A DNA stretch of 64,000 nt from DATKHR01 sp035510155 (lineage in GTDB: Bacteria > Acidobacteriota > Vicinamibacteria > Vicinamibacterales > CAVVIG01): contig DATKHR010000065.1 in assembly GCA_035510155.1 (NCBI GenBank), forward strand, positions 1 to 64,000, read 5' to 3'. Shown here piece by piece: positions 36,552-45,137 of the stretch. Below the pieces are notes generated by a model that saw nothing but the letters and a program-made list of their open reading frames with translations, searched no databases and was not told the DNA's origin. The translations under genes and the position numbers were made by a program. Each line of letters begins with the position of its first letter. Position 1 is the first letter of the stretch.

Positions 36552-36556
36552 TTCCG

Positions 36557-36685
36557 GTCAGGTCGGTCGAGTAGGTCGCGTGAGTCGGGTGGTCGGTTGA
36601 GTCGAGTGGGTCAGGTAAGTCAGGTGGGTCGGGCGAGTCAACTCGCGAGCCGCTGTCCGACCCGTCCCACCAGACCTACCCGACC
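36557..36685 (+). repeat. GTCNGGTNN nonamer repeats, inverted arrangement, between rng and a convergent gene
   Basis: Nine consecutive units, eight of 9 bases and one of 8, run from 36557 to 36636 (GTCAGGTCG, GTCGAGTAG, GTCGCGTGA, GTCGGGTG and so on). After an 18-base gap, three or four units of the same family lie on the opposite strand (36655-36685). The two arms could form a long imperfect hairpin serving as a two-way terminator for the facing genes. Confidence 0.75.
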
Positions 36686-36696
36686 ATCGCGACTCC

Positions 36697-37122
36697 TCAG
36701 GCCGGGGGCATGTTGATGATGTAATTGTTGCCGCCGTGGTTGATCCACACGCGGAGGTACTTACCGCCCTTCAGCATTTCCACCGAGGACGAATTGGCGC
36801 CCGGCTTCTTGCCCTTCGCGACCTGGCTCATGTCAGCAGCCGACACGACCGTCGCGACCTCGCGGCCCATGACCTTTCCGCCCCGGACAAACTCCACGTA
36901 TTTTTCGGCTTCGGCACCCTGGCCTGCGCCCGGTTTCGGTGGCGCCTCGTTCGTCAGCCGCACCTGATACGTGCCGGCCGCCAGCGGCTTGCCGTCGGCC
37001 ATGACTTTCTTGGTGAGATTCACGGTGCCCAGCGAAGTGCCCGTCGACGTCGTGCCCTGGGCGTAGACAGTGCTCGCAGCGAACACACCGGCGAGGGCTC
37101 CAACGAGAACCAATCGCTTCAT
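36697..37122 (-). CDS. Small exported protein of unknown function
   Basis: A 141-residue protein with a clear signal peptide (about 1-22, cleavage after VYA). The mature part is predicted to be mostly beta strand: TVNLTKKVMADGKPLAAGTYQVRL, YVEFVRGGKVMGREVATV and KYLRVWINHGGNNYIINMP. Similar short exported proteins with an AGTY(Q)VRLT strand are common in Acidobacteriota and have no assigned role. TGGAGG lies 6 bases before ATG 37122. It faces rng across the nonamer repeats. Confidence 0.75.
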   Translation of the reverse strand: MKRLVLVGALAGVFAASTVYAQGTTSTGTSLGTVNLTKKVMADGKPLAAGTYQVRLTNEAPPKPGAGQGAEAEKYVEFVRGGKVMGREVATVVSAADMSQVAKGKKPGANSSSVEMLKGGKYLRVWINHGGNNYIINMPPA

Positions 37123-37233
37123 TCTGGCCTCCAGGCTCCAGGGGGAAGACCCTCAAGAGTAGCACTCCAGGGGTCCGACCTCGTCATTTCCAATTATACA
37201 GACTCCAATGAGGGAGCAAGCCGGAGGCCAACC

Positions 37234-38211
37234 TCAGCGTTTGGAAATAATGATGTCCCCTGAAAAGGTTCGAAGCGTCAACGTCGCGCTGCCATCGCCG
37301 TAAGTTGCGGTCATCGAGTGGTTACTAAGGCCTGTGCGGCGGCCGGGGCGCCCGCGGGTACTGCTGTCGCCGCCGATGGTCAGCGGCAAGTCGGACCGGA
37401 TCGAACCGCTGAAGCTGTTGGCGTTCAAGACGAATCCTGCCGGGTTCGCCAGGGTCAACCTGATGTCACCCGAGTGGGCATTGACCTCGTAGGAGCCTCC
37501 TTTGGTGATTGTGCCGGAGTACTCGACCGTGCCGCTGATGGACTTGGCGGCAAGACGGTCGCAGCTCACATCAGTCAAGCGGACGTCGCCGCTCACCGAG
37601 CCAAGCTCCAGCGCGTGAGCCTTAATGGACTTTCCAACCAGGTTGCCGCTGACGCTCGCTGCCGACAGATCGCCGTCGGTCGCCACGCCGCCGAGCGTGA
37701 CGTTGCCGGAGACGCTCTTGGCCATTTCGAGCCTTGGCGTATCCGCCATCGTCACGTCGCCGCTGATGGTTTCGCCCCGGGCGGCCCCATGTACGCCGGT
37801 CACCTTGACGTTGCCCGAGACCGAGTGGACCTCGATGGCCGCCGAGGCCGGCATCGCGATGGTGTAATCGACCGACACGCGATCATTTCTCGCAGTGTGC
37901 GTTGTGTGCACGAATACGCTGCCGCCGCGTTCCTCGACGTCGATGTGGACCGTCTGGAGCTGTCCTCGGTCACGCCCGCGCTTCACGGCTTCGATCGAGA
38001 CTTCATTTCCTGATGCGGCGGTGACGACGATGTCGCCCGAGATGTTGGAGATGCTGACGCGCCCGTCTGGGCTGACGCGCACCCTGCGCGAGAAGCGCTC
38101 GCTCTGATCGGACCCGCCGCTTCGACCTTGGTACGGGTGGGCTGCCAGCGGTGGCGCCGCAGGCATTGCCAGAATGGCCGCGGCTATGACCGAAAAGAGT
38201 GTGCGTCGCAT
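37234..38211 (-). CDS. Exported DUF4097 (adhesin-like beta-solenoid) protein
   Basis: A 325-residue protein with a signal peptide (about 1-24) and a regular array of short strands typical of DUF4097: GRVSISNISGDIVVTAASG, EVHSVSGNVKVTGVHG, ETISGDVTMAD, KSVSGNVTLGG, AASVSGNLVG, GSVSGDVRLTD and KSISGTVEYSG. The SG(D/N)V repeats build a right-handed beta-solenoid. Family members are surface or envelope proteins of unclear role. The ATG follows the anti-sigma stop after one base, so expression is probably coupled to the ECF sigma/anti-sigma pair. Confidence 0.88.
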   Translation of the reverse strand: MRRTLFSVIAAAILAMPAAPPLAAHPYQGRSGGSDQSERFSRRVRVSPDGRVSISNISGDIVVTAASGNEVSIEAVKRGRDRGQLQTVHIDVEERGGSVFVHTTHTARNDRVSVDYTIAMPASAAIEVHSVSGNVKVTGVHGAARGETISGDVTMADTPRLEMAKSVSGNVTLGGVATDGDLSAASVSGNLVGKSIKAHALELGSVSGDVRLTDVSCDRLAAKSISGTVEYSGTITKGGSYEVNAHSGDIRLTLANPAGFVLNANSFSGSIRSDLPLTIGGDSSTRGRPGRRTGLSNHSMTATYGDGSATLTLRTFSGDIIISKR

Positions 38212-38212
38212 C

Positions 38213-38977
38213 TCAGTCGCCCTTTTCCTTGAGGCCTGACACGATGCGCGCTGTGCCGGCCTCGTCGCCTTTGCGCATTTCGTTGATGAGTGCCACCGTA
38301 TCCTGCAGCAGCGCGAGCTTCGTCTTGAAATTCTCCATGAGGCTGTTTGCAGCCGGCGCGCTCGACGGCTCCGCGCGGACCGCCGCGCGGCTCTCGTTGA
38401 TGGCCTGGTCGATGACCGCAAGATTCTTCTGCAGCGTCTTCGCGGTCTTCGGGTCCAATGTCTTCTCTCCGGCGCCCGCGATTTGCTCCAGGCCTTTGAT
38501 CGCGCGCTCGTAGTGGGCCTCGGCGGCGCGCAGCTCTGCCTCGACGGCCTCCGCGGACACTTCGTCGGCGGACGGCGCGGGGTTCGTCGCCGATGCCGAG
38601 GGCTGAGCGCCGGTCTGCGGTGCGAGGCGGCTGGTCAAGCCATAACGAAGCCCAGCGGCTGTTGCGAGGACGAGGACGGCCGCTGCCGCCATCCAGGCAT
38701 ACCGCGAGGCCCTGGACATCGTCGTGCGGGAGGCACCCGAAACACCACCGCGCTCTGCGCGCCGCTCCAGCTCGATTGCCCGTTCGATGCGCAGCCAGAC
38801 GCGTGCCGGCGGCTCCCGCAGATCGAGCGACGAGGCGACCTGGCGGATTTCGGCCAGGTCAGCGACCAGCTGCTTGCAGTCGGCGCAGTCCTGGAGGTGC
38901 CGTTCGACGTCGGCGCGAGCGGACGCGTCGAGCGCATTCTCGATGTAGGCGTGAATGTCGTCTTCCCTCGGATGCAT
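38213..38977 (-). CDS. Anti-sigma factor with zf-HC2 domain
   Basis: A 254-residue protein with an N-terminal zinc-finger anti-sigma domain (H27, C31, C34; HLQDCADC), a single membrane helix (about 94-111) and a periplasmic domain rich in Ala and Glu with helical repeats (about 135-250). It would hold the upstream ECF sigma factor at the membrane and release it on envelope stress. ATG 38977 starts the HPREDDIHAYIENAL segment; the frame upstream lies over the sigma gene. It sits 14 bases after the sigma stop. Confidence 0.87.
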   Translation of the reverse strand: MHPREDDIHAYIENALDASARADVERHLQDCADCKQLVADLAEIRQVASSLDLREPPARVWLRIERAIELERRAERGGVSGASRTTMSRASRYAWMAAAAVLVLATAAGLRYGLTSRLAPQTGAQPSASATNPAPSADEVSAEAVEAELRAAEAHYERAIKGLEQIAGAGEKTLDPKTAKTLQKNLAVIDQAINESRAAVRAEPSSAPAANSLMENFKTKLALLQDTVALINEMRKGDEAGTARIVSGLKEKGD

Positions 38978-38991
38978 ACCTCTGGCTTTGC

Positions 38992-39570
38992 CTACTTCAG
39001 CAGCGCGCGGAGCTTGAGCCGGGCCTTGAACACCTGCGACTTCGACGTCCCTTCCGCGACGCCAAGCAGCCGAGCGACTTCCTTGTGATCGAATCCTTCG
39101 ACGTCGTGCAGGACGAATGCCTCGCGGGCGCCGTCCGGTAGCCGCTCCAGCGCGCGGTCCAGGTCGATGCGGGCGATCGGCGTGGCTCTCCGCGCTGGCG
39201 GGACCATGGCCGGTTGGGCGTCGAGCGATTCGGTAACCTTCCTCATTTTTGCCTGCCGGCTCCTCACGTAGTCGAGACAATGGTTGAGCGCAAGCCGATA
39301 CAGCCAGGTTCCAATCGTCGAGTCGCCTTTGAAGCTCCCGAGCTTCCGGTACGCTTGCAGGAAAATCTCCTGCACGAGATCTTCGCCATCCTCGGGAGAC
39401 CCCGCCATGCGGCACGCCAGCGAATAGATTCGAGGCGCCTGTTGGCGATAGATCGCTTCAAAGCCTTCACGAGCCGCTGCCTCCGGGTCCCCAGGCCCCT
39501 CAACCTCGGGTTTCGCCGTCACTCCTTTAGACGGGAAGGGGATCGGGCCACGTTGCTTTCCACTGCTCAC
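38992..39570 (-). CDS. ECF RNA polymerase sigma factor
   Basis: A 192-residue group 4 sigma factor from GTG 39570. Region 2 is EAIYRQQAPRIYSLACRM to EDLVQEIFLQAYRKLGSF and TWLYRLALNHCLDYVRSR; region 4 is ALERLPDGAREAFVLHDVEG followed by the helix-turn-helix HKEVARLLGVAEGTSKSQVFKAR. The frame extends to 39648, but that would overlap the methyltransferase gene by 44 bases. It is followed by its presumed anti-sigma factor and a DUF4097 protein, a common Acidobacteriota arrangement. Confidence 0.92.
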   Translation of the reverse strand: MSSGKQRGPIPFPSKGVTAKPEVEGPGDPEAAAREGFEAIYRQQAPRIYSLACRMAGSPEDGEDLVQEIFLQAYRKLGSFKGDSTIGTWLYRLALNHCLDYVRSRQAKMRKVTESLDAQPAMVPPARRATPIARIDLDRALERLPDGAREAFVLHDVEGFDHKEVARLLGVAEGTSKSQVFKARLKLRALLK

Positions 39571-39604
39571 GTCTTGAAGATACGAGGAAAATCGGCGCGC
39601 AAGT

Positions 39605-39946
39605 TCATTGCCGCCTGGGGCGCAGTGACCATAAAACGCGCCTGACATCGCGAATCCTGCGGCCTGAAACCAGGATGCCCTCCGCGACGAGCAGCGCTCG
39701 TTTCAGGGCTTCGCTCCCACCGTACCCGCCAAGGCGTCCGCCGGACGCGATCACGCGGTGGCACGGCACGTCGCGATAGCGGCAAGTCTTCATGATATTG
39801 CCGACGGCGCGGGCCGCGCGCGGGCGGCCGGCCATCCGAGCGACATCGCCATAAGTCGCAACGCGCCCGGGCGGAATGCTTCGCACCACGGTCAGCACGC
39901 GCCGGGAAAAGACGTCCGTTCGAGGGAGCGTGGGTCTCACGGCCAT
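39605..39946 (-). CDS. Methylguanine-DNA methyltransferase family protein (single C-terminal domain)
   Basis: A 113-residue protein equal to the DNA-binding/active-site domain of Ogt/MGMT. The acceptor motif is DVPCHRVIASGG (C62), with the helix-turn-helix RVATYGDVARMAGRP and arginine finger region RAARAVGNIM. The usual N-terminal domain is absent. Because Cys is kept, it may be a true alkyltransferase rather than an ATL protein, in which Cys is replaced by Trp or Ala. ATG 39946 fits the domain, but no ribosome site is clear and an upstream start is possible. It is divergent from the phosphorylase gene. Confidence 0.82.
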   Translation of the reverse strand: MAVRPTLPRTDVFSRRVLTVVRSIPPGRVATYGDVARMAGRPRAARAVGNIMKTCRYRDVPCHRVIASGGRLGGYGGSEALKRALLVAEGILVSGRRIRDVRRVLWSLRPRRQ

Positions 39947-40018
39947 CGGGAGGTGTCGGCGGTCGTCGCGAGCAAAGTATACTGCGCACGCCCCGCGAAC
40001 CAGGCCCAAGGACCAGAC

Positions 40019-41338
40019 GTGCGAGCCGTCGACATCATCGTGAGCAAACGGGACGGTCGCGCCCTGTCCCGCGATCAAATCCGCTCGTTCGTCTCAGGCG
40101 TCACAGAGGGGACACTTCCTGATTATCAGGCGTCGGCGTTGTTGATGGCGATTGTCCTCCGCGGGATGAGCGCGGAGGAGACTGCGTGGTTGACCGACGC
40201 GATGGTGCACTCGGGTGTTCGCGTGGATCTCAGCGGCATCCCGGGCGTGAAAGTGGACAAGCACAGTACTGGAGGCGTCGGCGACAAGGCGTCGCTCGTG
40301 CTGGCGCCGCTCGCGGCGGCGTGTGGCGTGCCCGTGCCGATGATGTCCGGCCGGGGCCTTGGCCATACCGGCGGCACGCTCGACAAGCTGGAAGCCATAC
40401 CCGGGTTCCGCGTGAACCTGTCGCTCGAGGAGATGAAAGCCGCGCTCGCCCGCACCGGTTGCGCGATGCTCGGCCAAACCGAGCAAATTGCGCCCGCCGA
40501 CAAGAAGCTGTATGCCCTGCGCGACGTCACCGGCACCGTCGAGAGCATCCCTCTCATCAGCGCATCGATCATGAGCAAGAAGATTGCCGAGGGGATCGAC
40601 GCGCTCGTGCTCGACGTCAAGACCGGCAGCGGCGCGTTCATGAAGACCGAAGCCGATTCGCGACGGCTGGCGGAATCGCTCGTGTCGATCGGCAACGCCT
40701 CCGGCGTGCGCACCGAAGCCATCATCACGGCGATGGACGCTCCGCTCGGCTGCGCCGTCGGCAACGCGCTCGAAGTGATCGAATGTATCGAGGTGCTGAA
40801 GGGTCGAGGGCCGGCCGATCTCGTCGAGGTGTCGCTCGAGCTCGCTGAACGCATGCTCCTGCTCGGCAAAGTGGCGCCTGATCGTCCCGACGCGAAGCGG
40901 CGGGTCGCCGAGGCGCGAGCGTCGGGCGCGGGGCTCGAACGTTTTCGACGCATCATCGAGGGCCAGGGGGGCGATCCGCGGGTCGTCGATGACTACGGCC
41001 GCCTGCCACATGTCCCCGGCCGCCACGAGGTGACGGCGGATCGCGGGGGATATGTTGTTCGGCTGGACGCCGAGCTCGTCGGTCGCGCATCAGTCGCCCT
41101 CGGAGCTGGGCGCGACCGGATCGAGGACTCCATCGACCCCGCCGTCGGGATCATGGTTCGCGCCACGGTAGGCGATCGGGTCGGCGCCGGAGATCCCGTG
41201 CTGGAGCTGCACTACCGCGACCCCGGGCGGCTCAATGCGGCTCTGGCTCTCCTGGCGCGCGCGGTCACGATCGGTGACGACCGGCCAGTCGTCCGCAGAC
41301 GGCTCGTTGGAGAGGTGTCTGGAGAGGTGCCTTCGTGA
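40019..41338 (+). CDS. deoA: Thymidine/pyrimidine-nucleoside phosphorylase
   Basis: A 439-residue enzyme of the DeoA/Pdp family, the usual size. It opens AVDIIVSKRDGRALSRDQI and carries the phosphate and substrate motifs KVDKHSTGGVGDKASLVLAP, MSGRGLGHTGGTLDKLEAIPG, SIMSKKIAEGIDALVLDVKTGSGAF and a C-terminal DPVLELHYRD domain. It splits thymidine, deoxyuridine or uridine with phosphate. Whether it is DeoA or the broader Pdp cannot be decided by eye. GTG 40019 has AAGGA 7 bases upstream. Its stop overlaps the nucleoside transporter start as GTGA. Confidence 0.94.
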   Translation: MRAVDIIVSKRDGRALSRDQIRSFVSGVTEGTLPDYQASALLMAIVLRGMSAEETAWLTDAMVHSGVRVDLSGIPGVKVDKHSTGGVGDKASLVLAPLAAACGVPVPMMSGRGLGHTGGTLDKLEAIPGFRVNLSLEEMKAALARTGCAMLGQTEQIAPADKKLYALRDVTGTVESIPLISASIMSKKIAEGIDALVLDVKTGSGAFMKTEADSRRLAESLVSIGNASGVRTEAIITAMDAPLGCAVGNALEVIECIEVLKGRGPADLVEVSLELAERMLLLGKVAPDRPDAKRRVAEARASGAGLERFRRIIEGQGGDPRVVDDYGRLPHVPGRHEVTADRGGYVVRLDAELVGRASVALGAGRDRIEDSIDPAVGIMVRATVGDRVGAGDPVLELHYRDPGRLNAALALLARAVTIGDDRPVVRRRLVGEVSGEVPS

Positions 41339-42582
41339 CGCCGCTCGGAACCTTGCGACCCGTAGTCGGCGCCGTCGTGATACTCGGTATCGCGTACGCC
41401 TGCTCCACGAATCGCCGCGCCATCAACTGGACGACCGTGGCATGGGGTGTGGGCCTCCAGGTGCTCTTTGCGATTATCGTGCTCAAGACGTCGGTGGGGC
41501 AGCGTGTGTTCAGCACGCTCGGAGACCTGATTACGCGCCTCCTGGGCTTCGCGGGCGTGGGCGCGGCGTTCGTGTTCGGACCGCTCGGCAGCGGAACAGT
41601 CTGGGGGCGCGTCATGACGAGCGCGCTTGGCGACGAGGGCGCGCAGTACGCGACGATCTTTGCGTTCCAGGTCCTCCCGACGATCATCTTCATCGCCGCA
41701 CTGTTCGCCATACTCTATTACTTCGGCCTCATGCAGCTCGTCGTGCGGTTTTTCGCGATGATCATGCACCGCGTCATGCGCGCGAGCGGCGCGGAGTCGT
41801 TGAATGTCGCGGCGAGCATCTTCATGGGACAGACCGAGGCGCCGCTGACGATCCGGCCGTACCTGCCGGAGATGACGCAGTCCGAGCTGATGACCGTCAT
41901 GACTTCGGGGATGGCGCACATCTCGGGAGGCATCATGGCCGCCTACATCCTCTTCGGGATCGAGGCCAAGCACCTGTTGACCGCGGTCATCATGACCGCG
42001 CCCGGCACCATCATGATGGCCAAGATGCTGGTCCCTGAGACGGAGATGCCGAAGACGATGGGGACGGTGCGCTTGGAGGTGGAGCAGACCGATGTCAACG
42101 TCATCGATGCGGCAGGGCGCGGCACGGGCGAAGGGTTGCACCTCGCGCTGAACGTCGGGGCCATGCTCATCTCGTTCCTGGCGCTGATTGCGCTCGTCAA
42201 CGCGCTGCTCGGGCTCGCGCACCTCAGCCTCGAAATGATTTTTGGCTGGGTGTTCGCGCCCGTGGCGTGGGCGATGGGCGTCCCATGGCGTGATGCGCCT
42301 CAGATCGGCAACCTGCTCGGGACGCGGATGGCGCTGAACGAGTTTGTGGCCTACTCCAAGCTCGGCCCGCTCAGACCGTCGCTCGATCCCAAGTCATTCA
42401 CGATTGCGACGTTCGCGCTGTGCGGGTTCGCAAACTTCAGCTCTATCGGGATTCAGATTGGCGGGATCGGCGCGCTCGCGCCGAACCGGCGTCACGATCT
42501 CGCGCGGCTCGGGCTGCGGGCGATGTTTGCGGGGACGCTGGCGAACTTCATGACCGCGACCATCGCCGGGTTTCTTCTGTGA
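41335..42582 (+). CDS. nupC: Concentrative nucleoside transporter (CNT family)
   Basis: A 415-residue inner-membrane protein with the CNT core: FGPLGSGTVWG, QVLPTIIFIAALFAILYYFG, AASIFMGQTEAPLTIRPYL, MTSGMAHISGGIMAAYILFG, NEFVAYSKLG and ALCGFANFSSIGIQIGGIG. The GQTEAP and NEF residues bind nucleoside and cation. It imports nucleosides with protons or sodium, feeding the phosphorylases and deaminase encoded on either side. GTG 41335 overlaps the upstream stop by 4 bases. Confidence 0.94.
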   Translation: MTPLGTLRPVVGAVVILGIAYACSTNRRAINWTTVAWGVGLQVLFAIIVLKTSVGQRVFSTLGDLITRLLGFAGVGAAFVFGPLGSGTVWGRVMTSALGDEGAQYATIFAFQVLPTIIFIAALFAILYYFGLMQLVVRFFAMIMHRVMRASGAESLNVAASIFMGQTEAPLTIRPYLPEMTQSELMTVMTSGMAHISGGIMAAYILFGIEAKHLLTAVIMTAPGTIMMAKMLVPETEMPKTMGTVRLEVEQTDVNVIDAAGRGTGEGLHLALNVGAMLISFLALIALVNALLGLAHLSLEMIFGWVFAPVAWAMGVPWRDAPQIGNLLGTRMALNEFVAYSKLGPLRPSLDPKSFTIATFALCGFANFSSIGIQIGGIGALAPNRRHDLARLGLRAMFAGTLANFMTATIAGFLL

Positions 42583-42598
42583 ATGGAAAGGAAGTTGG

Positions 42599-43450
42599 GT
42601 GAGCTTCTACGATCAGGTGCGCGAGGCCGCGGACGCGGTGCAGGCGAGGGTCGACGAAACTCCGATCGCCGCGATCGTGCTCGGCTCCGGGCTGGGCGAG
42701 TTCGCCAACCGGCTCGCGGATGCGGTGTCGCTGCGGTACAGCGACCTGCCGCATTGGCCCGTCTCACGGGTGGTGGGTCACGAGGGTCGACTTGTCGTCG
42801 GGCGCATCGGACACTCGAACGGGAAACGAGCGGTCGTTCTCTCGGGGCGGAGCCATCTGTACGAGGGGCACAGCGCGCAGACGGTGACGTTCGGCGTTCG
42901 GGTCCTGGGCCTCCTCGGCGTGAAAACAATCGTGCTGACGAATGCGGCCGGCGGTGTGAACACCACGTTTTCGGAGGGCGCGCTTATGGTCATCGACGAT
43001 CACATCAATCTGATGGGCGCCAACCCGCTTGCGGGGCCCAACGATGACCGCTTTGGGCCGCGGTTTCCGGACATGACCGAGGTGTACTCGCTCGATCTCC
43101 GCGGAGTCGCCGATCGCGCGGCCAGGGCGAACAACCTCCGCTTGGCGCACGGCGTCTATGCGGCGTTGCTGGGTCCGAGCTATGAAACGCCTGCCGAGAT
43201 TCGATACCTCCGCGCTATCGGCGCCGACGCCGTCGGCATGTCGACCGTGCCCGAGGCAATCGCCGCCCGGCATATGGGTATGAAGGTTCTCGGCATCTCG
43301 TGCATTACGAACATGGCGGCGGGAGTCCTGCCGGGGCCGCTCAATCACGAGGACGTGTTGGCGACGACCCGGCGAGTTCGCGGGCAGTTCATGGCTCTGC
43401 TAGAAGGCATTCTGGAGGGCATCCCGGAAGGCGTCGATGCCCGGCTCTGA
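42599..43450 (+). CDS. punA: Purine-nucleoside phosphorylase (trimeric PNP type)
   Basis: A 283-residue enzyme of the low-molecular-mass, trimeric class. Signatures are IVLGSGLGEFANRL (phosphate loop), VVGHEGRLVVGRI, LSGRSHLYEGH, TNAAGGVNTTFSEGALMVIDDHIN, YAALLGPSYETPAEIRYL and GADAVGMSTVPEAIAARHMGM. It cleaves inosine and guanosine to base plus ribose 1-phosphate. GTG 42599 has AAAGGAAG upstream. The 3' end overlaps the cytidine deaminase start by 14 bases. Confidence 0.95.
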   Translation: MSFYDQVREAADAVQARVDETPIAAIVLGSGLGEFANRLADAVSLRYSDLPHWPVSRVVGHEGRLVVGRIGHSNGKRAVVLSGRSHLYEGHSAQTVTFGVRVLGLLGVKTIVLTNAAGGVNTTFSEGALMVIDDHINLMGANPLAGPNDDRFGPRFPDMTEVYSLDLRGVADRAARANNLRLAHGVYAALLGPSYETPAEIRYLRAIGADAVGMSTVPEAIAARHMGMKVLGISCITNMAAGVLPGPLNHEDVLATTRRVRGQFMALLEGILEGIPEGVDARL

Positions 43451-43940
43451 GCGCCCCTCAGGCGGCGAGCGTCGTTCGGGCAGCGACCGACGCTCAGGCC
43501 GCGATCGCCGGCTCGCCTCGCGACCGCGTGAGGGCCCCGATCTCGACCTCGTGGCGGCCGCGCGGCGGGCGCGCGAGCACGCCTCCGCGGCGTTCTCGAA
43601 CTTCAAGGTAGGCGCCGCCCTTGAGGCCGAGGACGGGACGGTCATCACGGGTTGCAACATCGAAAACGCGACGTACGGTCTGACGATCTGCGCTGAGCGC
43701 GTCGCGATGTTCAAAGCTCTCTCAGAGGGATATCGGGCCTTCACGCGCATCGCGATTGTGGCGGACACGAGCGAGCCGACGCCGCCGTGCGGCGCATGCC
43801 GCCAGATTCTCTGGGAGTTCGGCGGCAACCTTGAGGTCCGCCTGGCAAACCTCGAGGTAGAGAAGGGCACCTATCGCCTGCAGGACCTGCTGCCGCTGCC
43901 CTTCGACGCGCGGTCCTTGGAAGCTCCGCCGCGGTTCTAG
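43437..43940 (+). CDS. cdd: Cytidine deaminase with an Arg-rich N-terminal extension
   Basis: A 167-residue zinc enzyme. The core (about 37-165) has NFKVGAALEAEDG, GCNIENATYGLTICAERVA with the zinc ligand C85 and catalytic E87, and PPCGACRQILWEF with C118 and C121. It turns cytidine and deoxycytidine into uridine forms for the phosphorylase. The first 35 residues are unusual: repeated GGERRSGSDRRSGRDRR units not found in standard enzymes. They may be a real basic tail, or translation may begin later (GTG within DLVAAARR). The start overlaps the punA end. Confidence 0.92.
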   Translation: MPGSERPSGGERRSGSDRRSGRDRRLASRPREGPDLDLVAAARRAREHASAAFSNFKVGAALEAEDGTVITGCNIENATYGLTICAERVAMFKALSEGYRAFTRIAIVADTSEPTPPCGACRQILWEFGGNLEVRLANLEVEKGTYRLQDLLPLPFDARSLEAPPRF

Positions 43941-44026
43941 GTGCGCTGTTAGGGTCGTGCGCCCCCTGCCTTCGAGATGATCGCGCGCTCTGTAAGTACG
44001 ACGCGCGCTCTTGTAAGATCAATTCG

Positions 44027-45136
44027 ATGCTGCCGACGATAGTTCGCGAGGGCGACGCGGTCGTGATGATCGACCAGCGCAAGCTTCCGGTCGAGGAAAT
44101 CTACGTGCGCGCGAAGACAGCGGCCGAGGTCGCGCGCGCGATCAAGACGATGGTGATTCGGGGCGCGCCGGCGATTGGCGTGGCGGCGGCGATGGGCATC
44201 GCACTCGCGATGCGCAAGAGCAAAGCCACCGGCACGCAGAAATTTGCCGCCGAGCTCCAGAAGACGTGCGATCTGATGGCGGCGACGCGGCCGACGGCTG
44301 TCAATCTGTTTTGGGCCATCGATCGCATGAAGCGGACGTTCGCGTCCGCGGTTCAGGCGGGCGAGTCGGTCGATCAGATCAAGGACCGCCTCGATCAGGA
44401 GGCCCAGGCCATTCACGATGAGGACGTCGCCAGCTGTCGCGCGATGGGCGCCTTCGGCGCGGAGGTCGTGCCGGCGGACGCCCGCGTGCTGACACACTGC
44501 AATGCGGGAGCCCTGGCGACGGCCGGCTACGGGACCGCGCTCGGTGTCATTCGCGGCGCCGTCGAGCGGGGCAAGCGCGTGGCGGTCTTTGCCGACGAAA
44601 CGCGCCCGTTTCTTCAGGGGGCCAGACTGACGGCGTGGGAGCTCGTCCGCGACGGCATCGAGACCACCGTCATCGCCGACAACATGAGCGGCGCGCTCAT
44701 GCGCCAGCGCCGCATCGACCTGGTGATCGTCGGCGCGGATCGCATCGCGGCCAACGGGGACACGGCGAACAAGATCGGCACCTACGGCCTGGCGGTTCTC
44801 GCGCGTGAGCACAAGATTCCGTTCTATGTCGCCGCGCCGCTCTCCACGATCGATCTCAGCACGCCGGACGGCGACCACATCCCGATCGAGGAGCGGAGCA
44901 GCAAGGAGATCACGCACGTGGCCGGATCGCAGGTCGCGCCGGCAGGCGCCCTCGTCTGGAATCCTGCCTTCGACGTCACGCCGCATCACCTTATTGCCGG
45001 CATCATCACCGAACGCGGCATCTTCCGGGCCCCGTACATCGACTCCCTGAGAGCGGCATTCAACGCCGAGGTCCCCAGCCCGGAGGCCCCGGAGCGGCAC
45101 CCACGCTGGGGTGGAAGCGCGACAGCCCCGGGCTAG
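44027..45136 (+). CDS. mtnA: Methylthioribose-1-phosphate isomerase
   Basis: A 369-residue aldose-ketose isomerase of the methionine salvage pathway, related to eIF2B alpha. It has MVIRGAPAIGVAAAMG, RPTAVNLFWAIDRM, the catalytic Cys in LTHCNAGALATAGYGT (C158) and the catalytic Asp in IVGADRIAANGDTANKIGTY (D238). No other methionine salvage gene (mtnB, mtnC, mtnP) is visible here. The neighbours suggest instead a wider ribose 1-phosphate role, as such isomerases can handle related sugars; this is inference. The last 15 residues are an extra Pro-rich tail. tsaD starts one base after its stop. Confidence 0.93.
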   Translation: MLPTIVREGDAVVMIDQRKLPVEEIYVRAKTAAEVARAIKTMVIRGAPAIGVAAAMGIALAMRKSKATGTQKFAAELQKTCDLMAATRPTAVNLFWAIDRMKRTFASAVQAGESVDQIKDRLDQEAQAIHDEDVASCRAMGAFGAEVVPADARVLTHCNAGALATAGYGTALGVIRGAVERGKRVAVFADETRPFLQGARLTAWELVRDGIETTVIADNMSGALMRQRRIDLVIVGADRIAANGDTANKIGTYGLAVLAREHKIPFYVAAPLSTIDLSTPDGDHIPIEERSSKEITHVAGSQVAPAGALVWNPAFDVTPHHLIAGIITERGIFRAPYIDSLRAAFNAEVPSPEAPERHPRWGGSATAPG

Positions 45137-45137
45137 C

